From contig JACJXC010000008.1 in assembly GCA_020636835.1 (NCBI GenBank), positions 124,001 to 188,000 of the forward strand: a stretch of 64,000 nt of DNA. The letters are read 5' to 3'. This document shows positions 32,691 to 40,584 of this stretch, in pieces. The DNA comes from Bacteroidales bacterium. Its GTDB lineage: Bacteria; Bacteroidota; Bacteroidia; Bacteroidales; Tenuifilaceae. The notes beneath the pieces are model-generated. The model ran no database searches and was not told where the DNA came from. It worked only from the letters and a program-made list of their open reading frames with translations. A program made the translations under genes and the position numbers. Position 1 is the first letter of the stretch. Each line of letters starts with the position of its first letter.

Positions 32691-33853
32691 TATTCTTGTT
32701 GTGTTGAGGTAATAATATCGATTCCGTATTTAAGATACTTATGAACATCCTCGGGGTGCCCGTCTATTTTATTGTTGCTGCGGTTGTGCCCAAGACGGAC
32801 TATCACCGCGTTTAGGTGTGGAATTGCGAATATATATTGTCCGAGTAGTCCTCGGGCGTAAACAATTTTGTGCCCTTCGTAATTAATAATCCACCATTGG
32901 TATCCATAAAAGTTACAGGGCTTCCCGGTTTCGGTATCGGTAAGGTAATCGGCGGCTGTGGTCGATTCGTCGAGGTATTCCTGTGGGATAATCCGAGAGC
33001 CATTCCATGTACCCCCATTCAGTATAAGTTGGCCTAGCCTTGCGAAGTCGCGGGCATTGGAGTTGAAGCAGCAAAAGGCTTTTTCCACTCCATTTTCGCG
33101 ATCGAGGCACCATAGGGCATCGTGTTCGGCTCCAATCTTGGACCATATTTTTTCCGATGCGTAATCGGACAGGGTTTTGCCGCTGGCCTTTTCAACTATT
33201 AGCGATAGGAGCTGGGTGTCGCCGCTGCGGTACTCGAACAGTGTGCCGGGTTCTTTGATAGCCGTTTGGCTTAGCACAAGCTTGGGGAGGTTTTTGCCAT
33301 AGTATCCCTTGGTGGTAAGGGAGAATAACGAGCTGTATGCCTCGTCCCAGCTCAGCCCTGAGCTCATGGTTAGCAGGTGTTTTATGGTTACGCGTGCTTT
33401 ATCACCATCGTTGAATTCGGGAAGGTAATTCCCTATTGGCTCGTTAACATTTTTAATGAAGCCATCCTGAATTGCGCATCCAACCAGTAGGCCTACAATG
33501 CTTTTGGCCATGGAGAACGAGTTGGATACCGATTGCTGCCCGTATCCATCCCAGTAGGCCTCGTACAGCAAAGCTGTGTCCTTTATCACAAGGTAGGCAA
33601 CTGTTTTATACTCATCAAAATAGGCCAACTGCTCGCTGCTGGGTGTGTGGGAATTGTAGGTTTTTGCCAATCGCCACGGTTCGGCGTTTCCCTTTTTTAC
33701 CGTGCGGTTCTCGAACAGACGGTAATCGTCGATATTTACCTGCCGATAGATTAGGGCTTTAACAATATAATGATTATCGGGTATGGCTAAGTATATTGCT
33801 AACAGGGCTATGGCGATATATGCAGCTGTTTTGATGCGTTGTTTCCAACTCAT
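32690..33853 (-). CDS. Serine hydrolase of the beta-lactamase class C fold
   Basis: 387 aa. One N-terminal membrane anchor or uncleaved signal (AAYIAIALLAIYLAI). The S-x-x-K nucleophile motif is SFSMAKSIVGLL, the second motif probably the Tyr in FEYRSGDTQLLSL, and the C-terminal half ends with ARGLLGQYIFAIPHLNAVIVRLGHN. Such proteins act as D-amino acid peptidases, esterases or amidases on the periplasmic side; most are not antibiotic-resistance enzymes. First gene of a two-gene operon with the isomerase-like gene, so the two may process the same cell-wall or carbohydrate-derived compound (inference). Confidence 0.82.
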   Translation of the reverse strand: MSWKQRIKTAAYIAIALLAIYLAIPDNHYIVKALIYRQVNIDDYRLFENRTVKKGNAEPWRLAKTYNSHTPSSEQLAYFDEYKTVAYLVIKDTALLYEAYWDGYGQQSVSNSFSMAKSIVGLLVGCAIQDGFIKNVNEPIGNYLPEFNDGDKARVTIKHLLTMSSGLSWDEAYSSLFSLTTKGYYGKNLPKLVLSQTAIKEPGTLFEYRSGDTQLLSLIVEKASGKTLSDYASEKIWSKIGAEHDALWCLDRENGVEKAFCCFNSNARDFARLGQLILNGGTWNGSRIIPQEYLDESTTAADYLTDTETGKPCNFYGYQWWIINYEGHKIVYARGLLGQYIFAIPHLNAVIVRLGHNRSNNKIDGHPEDVHKYLKYGIDIITSTQQE

Positions 33854-34058
33854 TGTGATATTTATTGAAAGGTTTGTGTATATATTTGGTGCAATTTAAT
33901 GGATAAAATTAAATTTTCAGAATTGATAACCATGGTTCTGCGAGTTTTTATTTTTTTTCAGCCATAATTAAACTTGAATATCATCCGTACAAAATGTTTA
34001 GTTAACTAATTATTAATGCTTTAAATTTCGATTTTAACAGTCTTTATTTAGTGGATGG

Positions 34059-34175
34059 AACACCCATATTTAGGCTCCGCCGAGCCCGTAAAAAGCACTC
34101 GGTTGTTTATCAGTGTTTACCTTCGGTGAGCTCGCATAAAGCGCTCGGTTATGCAAGCATATTTATATGGGTGTT
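34059..34175. repeat. MITE-like structured element
   Basis: Bounded by an 11-bp perfect inverted repeat, AACACCCATAT (34059-34069) and ATATGGGTGTT (34165-34175). Inside are two imperfect 22-bp direct repeats of the form GAGCyCGyAwAAAGCrCTCGGTT (near 34082 and 34128) and short stems such as GGCTC/GAGCC. It is more GC-rich than its AT-rich surroundings and has no open frame. It lies in the 445-bp gap between the serine hydrolase and outer membrane protein genes; the rest of that gap shows nothing recognisable. Confidence 0.45.
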
Positions 34176-34298
34176 TCATGTATTCGAATTTTATTAAATT
34201 TCGCATCTTCAATAGTATTGATTTATTAATTTAGATGTGATTTAACGTTAGCACACATGGAACCAGTCAATTCAACCTTTTTACTAAAACTGTATCCG

Positions 34299-35378
34299 AT
34301 GCAAATTTTTTTTAGGCGGGCAATTCTGTTGCTCCTATTTATGGCTATTGGGATTGCCCTGTTTGCCCAAACCGATAGTTCGAGTGTTAGTGTAAATATT
34401 TACTCGTCGGCATTTTTCGATAACAAGGAGTTTACCGGCGATATAAAAAAGGGATACACCAATCCGGGTTTCTTTGTGCAGCCCACGCTTCGGTACGGTA
34501 TGTCTCAGTTCAACCTTAATGCTGGGTTTCATTTGCTGTACCTCGCAGGTGCCGATAGTTTGGCGCAATTTGTACCCTACCTATCGTTGGCGTGCAATCT
34601 GACGGAATCGGTTACGATGACTGTGGGTAGTTTGAAGTCGAGGGATAATCGTTCCTTGCCCGATGCCTTGTTTAAATATGAGCGGTCGTACATGAACCAG
34701 CCCGAGCTGGGTGTTGAGTTCAACCTGACAAAGCCTAGACTTGAGGGCGATTTGTGGATTAACTGGGAGCGTTATATTGCTAAGGCCAGCCCTTTTCAGG
34801 AAGAGTTTACGGTGGGATTTGTAGGGCGCTATAGGCCTTCGACTTTTGAGCAGAAGCATGGTTTTTACGTTTCGGCGTTGGCGTTGACAACACATCAGGG
34901 CGGACAGATTGATAGCAGTAATCTGCCTGTTACTACCCTTACAAACATGGGGTTTACTACTGGTCATCGGTTTAACCTGATGTCGGGGGCAACTTTGGCC
35001 GGAGTGGAGCTTTCCGGTTACTGGTCGTCCGACAAATCGCCGACCCCGCATATCAAGTATAGGGATGGCTTTGCCCTGCATCCCCGGATAATGCTGGAGT
35101 GGCCTGTTGTTCGGCTCGATCTGGGCTACTGGTATGCCAATAAATTTGTGAATCCTCGGGGCGAGGAGCTCTACGGTTCGGTATCAACCATTTCGGAGGC
35201 GTTTGATGCGAGTACGCGCGAATTAATCACTCTTCAGTTTTTATTCCATAAAACGTTGCACCGCCAATTCGTTGTATCCACTGGTTTTAACGCGTATATT
35301 GATATACGGAGTGGGCTTACCGAGTATTCCTATGTTTTTAGGATGACTTTTGATGGGTGTGTTTACAAGAAACGTTAA
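34299..35378 (+). CDS. Predicted outer membrane beta-barrel (porin-like) protein
   Basis: 359 aa from ATG 34299; a start at 34257 would add 14 residues ahead of the signal peptide. Signal peptide QIFFRRAILLLLFMAIGIALFAQ, then alternating aromatic/polar strands throughout (FVQPTLRYGMSQFNLNAGFHLLYL, LEGDLWINWERYIAK, RLDLGYWYANKF) and a strand ending in Phe near the C-terminus (YSYVFRMTF). This fits an outer membrane barrel of 14-18 strands. I do not recognise a specific family and no substrate can be inferred. Standalone gene closed by a bidirectional terminator. Confidence 0.65.
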   Translation: MQIFFRRAILLLLFMAIGIALFAQTDSSSVSVNIYSSAFFDNKEFTGDIKKGYTNPGFFVQPTLRYGMSQFNLNAGFHLLYLAGADSLAQFVPYLSLACNLTESVTMTVGSLKSRDNRSLPDALFKYERSYMNQPELGVEFNLTKPRLEGDLWINWERYIAKASPFQEEFTVGFVGRYRPSTFEQKHGFYVSALALTTHQGGQIDSSNLPVTTLTNMGFTTGHRFNLMSGATLAGVELSGYWSSDKSPTPHIKYRDGFALHPRIMLEWPVVRLDLGYWYANKFVNPRGEELYGSVSTISEAFDASTRELITLQFLFHKTLHRQFVVSTGFNAYIDIRSGLTEYSYVFRMTFDGCVYKKR

Positions 35379-35396
35379 TTATAGACTCTTTGCACA

Positions 35397-35432
35397 AAAA
35401 ATAAGCGACACCACTGGGTGCCGCTTATTTTT
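35397..35432. terminator. Bidirectional terminator
   Basis: AAAAATAAGCG (35397-35407) pairs with CGCTTATTTTT (35422-35432), with an inner CACC/GGTG stem. It separates the convergent outer membrane protein and TPR genes. Confidence 0.9.
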
Positions 35433-35446
35433 ATTATTCAAGGTAA

Positions 35447-36691
35447 TTATTTTTTTGGACAGTACATTTTAATCATCTTTTCGGCGGGTTGGTAGCCCAG
35501 CTCAAACGATTTGCTCAGATCCTCGCATCCACCATTATTGTCCTGTATGTTAATCTTTGAGATTCCACGATTATAGTAGGCTTCGGCATTTCGGGGATCG
35601 GCTTTAATTGCCACATTGTAATCGGGGAGGGCTTCTTTGTGTTTCCCAAGTATTGCATTGGAAACGGCTCGGTTGTAGTATGCTTGTGAGTAGTTTTTGT
35701 CGATATCGATTACCTTGGTGAAGTCCGAAATGGAACCCTTGTAGTCCTTCGATAGCGCTTTGGCTATTCCCCGTCCGTACAACGCTTTTAGGTAGTTTGG
35801 CTTTAGTGCGATGGCCTTGTCGAATGCTGCAGTGGCCGCTCTGAAATCGCCTTTACGAATTAATGCGCCGCCCTTAACACCATACGCAATGTCGTATTTG
35901 GGGTCAATGGCAATGGCCTTATCGATGTATGTGATGGATTTGTTGTAATCCTTTAGGTTGGCGTAAACGTCGCCAATATTGTAAAGTAACTCCTTGTCCT
36001 TTGGATTGCTTTCGAGAGCAATCAGCAAATCGCTAATTGCACCCTTGTAGTCCTGTATTTTTGCTTTAAAAAGCCCCCGCTTTTTATACGCTTCGGGAGT
36101 GGCATTTGCCCCCTCAATCATTTTGTCGTAATCGGCGATGGCTCCCTTAAAATCGGCTACATTGCCCAGGGATTCGCCCCGGCTGTAGAATGCTTCGAGG
36201 TTGGAGCCATCTAGCTGTATGCTTTTGTTGTAATCGCTTATGGCAGCATCGTAGTTCATCATGGCGGCATTAAGCAATCCGCGTTCGTAGTATGCTTTTG
36301 AGCACGAGTCGTTTAGGGTAATGGACTTATTGAGGTCGGCAAGGGATTGGTCGTTCTGGCTCAACTTCCGGTGCGAAACGCCGCGGTACAGGTAGTAGTT
36401 GTATTGTGCCGAATCGATACCAATTGCTTTGCTGTAATCGGTTATGGCTTGTTCATCGTTATTTAGAGCGGTTAGCGTGTAGGCTCTTTGGTAGTAGTAT
36501 TCGGCCACGCTGGGGTTCAGCTTAATTGCCCTGTCGAATTTACTAAGGGCTTCCTGGTACTTGGCCGAATCCAGAAGCGTCATCCCTTGGTTGTAGATGT
36601 TTTTGGCCAGGTGGGGTTTCGATATAAAATACCCTGCTACTGCTACAATGGCGGTAGCTATTAGTACGTAAATAATTTTTTTCGACTTCAT
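35447..36691 (-). CDS. Tetratricopeptide repeat protein, membrane anchored
   Basis: 414 aa. N-terminal hydrophobic segment (KKIIYVLIATAIVAVAGYFI), then about eleven consecutive 34-residue TPR units from residue 30 to the end, e.g. YQEALSKFDRAIKLNPSVAE and YKGSISDFTKVIDIDKNYSQ. The C-terminal CEDLSKSFELGYQPAEKMIKMYC is the usual capping form seen in Bacteroidetes TPR proteins. Probably a periplasm- or membrane-facing scaffold; no enzymatic domain. Partner unknown. Confidence 0.88.
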   Translation of the reverse strand: MKSKKIIYVLIATAIVAVAGYFISKPHLAKNIYNQGMTLLDSAKYQEALSKFDRAIKLNPSVAEYYYQRAYTLTALNNDEQAITDYSKAIGIDSAQYNYYLYRGVSHRKLSQNDQSLADLNKSITLNDSCSKAYYERGLLNAAMMNYDAAISDYNKSIQLDGSNLEAFYSRGESLGNVADFKGAIADYDKMIEGANATPEAYKKRGLFKAKIQDYKGAISDLLIALESNPKDKELLYNIGDVYANLKDYNKSITYIDKAIAIDPKYDIAYGVKGGALIRKGDFRAATAAFDKAIALKPNYLKALYGRGIAKALSKDYKGSISDFTKVIDIDKNYSQAYYNRAVSNAILGKHKEALPDYNVAIKADPRNAEAYYNRGISKINIQDNNGGCEDLSKSFELGYQPAEKMIKMYCPKK

Positions 36692-36844
36692 CGGTGTTAT
36701 GTTTTATAGGAAAAACATGAAATTTAGTTAGTTCTATGAGTTTAACTGTTTGCAAAAAACTTTTCTAAAGATACAATAAATCTTGTTTTGTGATATTGCG
36801 AACGGTTACAATTTGTAATGATGCGTTGAACGTTAAAAAAATTA

Positions 36845-36852
36845 TACCTTTG
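36845..36852 (+). promoter_or_regulatory. Bacteroidetes -7 promoter element for the DUF2723 gene
   Basis: TACCTTTG matches TAnnTTTG exactly, with TTG 16 bp upstream (36826-36828). Transcription would begin around 36858, after the GTG at 36855, so the ATG at 36876 is the likelier start of the gene. Confidence 0.6.
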
Positions 36853-36875
36853 GGGTGAATCAAAATTGGGACAAC

Positions 36876-39800
36876 ATGACGATTTTTGGATTTAACTCCT
36901 TCCGGAAATACAACAATATTGCGGGTTGGATTGTTTTTGCCATAGCTGCTCTGGTTTATCTGCTTACCATTGAGCCTACCGCCAGTTTTTGGGATTGCGG
37001 CGAGTTTATTGCCAGTGGGTACAAACTGGAGGTGGGGCACCCCCCGGGAGCACCCTTCTTTATGCTTATGGTGCGTTTCTTCACCATGTTTGCCCCCAAC
37101 ACGGAGCTAATTCCTGTTTTTGCCAATGCGCTTTCCGCTTTGTCGAGCGCGTTCACAATCCTATTCTTGTTCTGGAGTATTACCCACCTGGCACGCAAGA
37201 TGGTTTGCAACGATATTAGGGAGTTTACTCTTACACAGCTAATTCTTATTGTTTCGGCTGGTGCTGTGGGGGCGTTGGCCTACACCTTCTCCGATACGTT
37301 TTGGTTTTCGGCAGTTGAGGGCGAGGTTTATGCTACGTCGTCGTTGTTTACAGCATTGGTGTTTTGGGCAATACTAAAATGGGAAGATGTGGCCGATGAG
37401 CCATACTCCAACCGCTGGTTAATACTGATCGCCTTTTTAATGGGAATCTCCATTGGCGTTCACTTACTGAACCTTTTGGCCATACCTGCCATTGTGTTGG
37501 TTTACTATTTTAAAAAATATACATACTCGTTCCGGGGTGTGGCTTTGGCGCTTGCAATTTCGGGTGTTATGCTTCTTGCCGTGATGTACGGGGTGATTCA
37601 TGGTGTTGTGGTGTTTGCCTCCAAGTTCGAACTTCTTTTTGTGAATGGATTTGGGTTGCCCTTAATGTCGGGTGTTCTTTTTTACTCGGCGCTTATCATC
37701 GCGCTTATTATTCTTGGTTTACGCTATACTTACCGTAGGGGTAAGGTGGTGCTGAATACAATTCTGTTAGGGCTAACGGTAATTCTAATTGGGTATAGCT
37801 CCTATGCCGTAATCGTGGTGCGCTCGTCGGCAAATCCTCCTATGGATCAGAATAGCCCCGATAATATGTTTTCGTTGCTGTACTACCTCAACCGGGAGCA
37901 GTACGGCGATAGGCCCTTGCTGTATGGTCCCAGTTTTAACGCTCAGCCCATCGATAAGAAGGATGGATCGGTAACCTATGCTCCTAAGAATGGTAGGTAC
38001 GAGGTGGTGCGTAAGGGCTCTTCGTACATTTACGATTCGAAATTTGAAATGCCCTTTCCCCGCATGTACAGCAGTAATGATCAGCAGCATATCAATGCGT
38101 ATAAGGCATGGACTAATTTTAAGGGCAAACCTGTTACGGTTTATGATCAGAACCGTCAGGCTCAAACCCTGTACGTTCCTACTTTTGGCGAGAATTTGAA
38201 GTTCTTCGTCCGATATCAACTGGGCTATATGTACCTCCGCTACTTTATGTGGAATTTTGCTGGGCGTCAGAACGACATTCAGGGGCATGGCGATGCGATG
38301 AAGGGCAACTGGATATCGGGAATACCACTTATCGACGATTCGCGTTTAGGCCCGCAGGATAAGATGCCGGCACAATTAAAAAACAATAAGGCCAATAACA
38401 AGTACTACCTGCTACCACTACTATTAGGTTTGGCGGGGTTGGTGGTTCACTACTACCGCCGTAAACACGAATTTTGGGTTGTGGCTGCGCTGTTTGTGCT
38501 TACCGGTATTGCCATTGTGGTATACCTGAACCAAACCCCGTACCAACCCCGTGAGCGCGATTATGCCTATGCGGGCAGTTTTTACGCCTTTAGCATTTGG
38601 ATTGGACTTGGTGTACTTGCCGTGTACGAGTTGGTGCGTAAGTTGAAGGATCACCCTTCAACGGCCATTGCAACTGCCTCGCTCTGTACACTTCTGGTTC
38701 CTGGGCTAATGGCTTCGGAGAACTGGGACGACCACGATCGATCCAATTGCTATATTCCTGCCGATTTTGGCTACAATATGCTGGTGGGCTGCAAGCCTAA
38801 CTCCATTCTGTTCACCTATGGCGATAATGATACATTCCCCCTATGGTACAATCAGGAGGTTGAGGGTGTGCGAACCGATGTTCGTGTTGCCAACCTTAGC
38901 TACCTCCGGGGCGAATGGTATGTGGATCAGATGACGCGCAAGGCCTACGAGAGCGAACCTTTCCCCTTGATGATGAACTACAACCATTACTACTCGGGGA
39001 AACGCGATGTGGTGCTGGTTTATGATAGGATTAAGGAGCCTATCAGCCTTGTTCAAGCCGTTAACTTTATGCTTAGCGATGAGCCTGAGGCCGAGTTGCA
39101 ATCGCCATTCGATGCCTCGGAGCGGATCAATTACATCCCTTCGTCGAAGCTTTACCACCCAATCAGTAAGGAGCAGATTGAAAAAACGCAAACGGTTAGT
39201 GCCGATAAGCTCAGCCGGGTTGTCGATACCATGCGTTGGGCGTTGAATAAACGCATGATAATGAAGGATGGGCAGGTTATCCTCGATTTGCTTGCCTCCA
39301 ATAACTGGAACCGGCCAATATATTTTGGAACAACAGTTAATAGCGATACCTATAACGGGCTCGATGCCTACTTCCAACTCGAGGGGTTGATGTACCGTGT
39401 GGCTCCAGTTCAGAGCCTTAAGCAGTGGGGTGTTGGCAATGTTAACACATCGGAGCTGTACGATAATATCATGCAGAAGTACCGATTCCGAAGCATAAGC
39501 AATCCGTCGGTTTATATTGATGAGAATAAGGCGCGTATTGTATCGAACTACCGCAATATATTTGCCCGGTTGGCCAATGCCTTGGTGGATGAGGGAAAGC
39601 CCGATTCGGCCATTACCGTACTCAACCGCTGCATGGAGCTAATTCCCCACCAGTCGGTTCCGTTCAATTACTTTGCGGTGTCGCTGATTGAGGGGTATTA
39701 CCGTGCGGGCGATATGGCCAAAGCCGTGGAGTATTCCGGTATTATATTCAACCAATCGGTGGAGCATCTCAACTATATATTTATCCACGCAAATCAACAG

Positions 39801-39944
39801 CAGCAACAGTGGCTTTATAACGATCTGCAGATAAATATGGCCATCCTTCAGGAACTTTATAAATTGGCCGAGAAGTACGAAAAGGGCGAACATCTAAGGC
39901 AGGTTGGCACCGAGTTTGAACGCTTCATCTCGATGTTGCAATAG
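36876..39944 (+). CDS. DUF2723 family membrane protein (O-mannosyltransferase-like)
   Basis: 1022 aa from ATG 36876. The N-terminal half has ten or more membrane segments with the family signature TIEPTASFWDCGEFIASGYKL then VGHPPGAPFF, resembling GT-C glycosyltransferases such as protein O-mannosyltransferases, whose catalytic Asp/Glu lies in the first periplasmic loop (here Asp-Cys-Gly-Glu). The C-terminal part is a soluble region with a TPR-like helical tail (KPDSAITVLNRCMELIPHQS). Probably glycosylates exported proteins in the inner membrane, as general O-glycosylation occurs in Bacteroidetes. A polysaccharide deacetylase gene follows after 8 bp. Confidence 0.88.
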   Translation: MTIFGFNSFRKYNNIAGWIVFAIAALVYLLTIEPTASFWDCGEFIASGYKLEVGHPPGAPFFMLMVRFFTMFAPNTELIPVFANALSALSSAFTILFLFWSITHLARKMVCNDIREFTLTQLILIVSAGAVGALAYTFSDTFWFSAVEGEVYATSSLFTALVFWAILKWEDVADEPYSNRWLILIAFLMGISIGVHLLNLLAIPAIVLVYYFKKYTYSFRGVALALAISGVMLLAVMYGVIHGVVVFASKFELLFVNGFGLPLMSGVLFYSALIIALIILGLRYTYRRGKVVLNTILLGLTVILIGYSSYAVIVVRSSANPPMDQNSPDNMFSLLYYLNREQYGDRPLLYGPSFNAQPIDKKDGSVTYAPKNGRYEVVRKGSSYIYDSKFEMPFPRMYSSNDQQHINAYKAWTNFKGKPVTVYDQNRQAQTLYVPTFGENLKFFVRYQLGYMYLRYFMWNFAGRQNDIQGHGDAMKGNWISGIPLIDDSRLGPQDKMPAQLKNNKANNKYYLLPLLLGLAGLVVHYYRRKHEFWVVAALFVLTGIAIVVYLNQTPYQPRERDYAYAGSFYAFSIWIGLGVLAVYELVRKLKDHPSTAIATASLCTLLVPGLMASENWDDHDRSNCYIPADFGYNMLVGCKPNSILFTYGDNDTFPLWYNQEVEGVRTDVRVANLSYLRGEWYVDQMTRKAYESEPFPLMMNYNHYYSGKRDVVLVYDRIKEPISLVQAVNFMLSDEPEAELQSPFDASERINYIPSSKLYHPISKEQIEKTQTVSADKLSRVVDTMRWALNKRMIMKDGQVILDLLASNNWNRPIYFGTTVNSDTYNGLDAYFQLEGLMYRVAPVQSLKQWGVGNVNTSELYDNIMQKYRFRSISNPSVYIDENKARIVSNYRNIFARLANALVDEGKPDSAITVLNRCMELIPHQSVPFNYFAVSLIEGYYRAGDMAKAVEYSGIIFNQSVEHLNYIFIHANQQQQQWLYNDLQINMAILQELYKLAEKYEKGEHLRQVGTEFERFISMLQ

Positions 39945-39952
39945 AAATTGGC

Positions 39953-40579
39953 ATGATTAACCTAAGTCCTCCTCGTTTTCTTCAGCGGTTTGTAAAGAAT
40001 GTGATTTGGAACTTCCCCGACGAGGAGAACGGGGTGTTCCTTACCTTCGACGATGGGCCAACCCGCGATGTAACCCCGTGGGTGCTGGAGCAACTTCGGA
40101 AATACAATGCGAAGGCCACATTCTTTTGTCTGGCCAAAAACGTGGAGATGAACCCCGATATTTACAGCCAGATTTTGGCCGATGGGCACTCGGTGGGGAA
40201 TCATTCCTACAGCCACATTAAGGGGTGGCGCACCGATACCTCGCAGTATATGCAGGATATTATTTACGCCAACTCTTTTATCAAGAGTAATCTATTCCGC
40301 CCACCCTACGGGCGAATTACCCCTCGGCAGCTATTGCTGCTCCGCCATAGGTATAGGATTATACTCTGGGACGTGCTCAGTATGGATTACAGTAAGCGGG
40401 TGTCGCCACGGAGTGTTGCCAGTTATGTGATTAACAATGTGCATCCTGGAGCCATTGTGGTTTTCCACGATTCGTTAAAAGCTCAGCGTAACCTGAGGTA
40501 CGCATTGCCCCGTGTACTCGAAGAGGTCTCGGCCAAGGGGTTTGTGTTTAAACCCATTGTTTTGCCCGATAAGCGGTAG
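39953..40579 (+). CDS. Polysaccharide deacetylase (NodB homology, CE4)
   Basis: 208 aa. NodB domain with the catalytic motifs: TFDDGPTRDVTPWVLE (Asp-Asp), ADGHSVGNHSYSH (metal His pair), RPPYGRIT and the late VVFHDSLKA His. All metal ligands are present, so it should be an active deacetylase of N- or O-acetylated glycans. There is no signal peptide or membrane segment, implying a cytosolic substrate or membrane-associated intermediate. Cotranscribed with the DUF2723 gene (8-bp gap). Its stop is 5 bp from that of the convergent sensor gene. Confidence 0.9.
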   Translation: MINLSPPRFLQRFVKNVIWNFPDEENGVFLTFDDGPTRDVTPWVLEQLRKYNAKATFFCLAKNVEMNPDIYSQILADGHSVGNHSYSHIKGWRTDTSQYMQDIIYANSFIKSNLFRPPYGRITPRQLLLLRHRYRIILWDVLSMDYSKRVSPRSVASYVINNVHPGAIVVFHDSLKAQRNLRYALPRVLEEVSAKGFVFKPIVLPDKR

Positions 40580-40584
40580 TGAAA

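Noticed and set aside
32690..33853. Beta-lactamase resistance gene
   Set aside because: Only the general fold and S-x-x-K motif are shared; no class C resistance signature is clear, and the gene is paired with a sugar-isomerase-like gene.
37785..39377. Open frames of 167 and 178 codons antisense to the DUF2723 gene
   Set aside because: Shadow frames of a conserved coding sequence; composition looks random and no family is recognisable.
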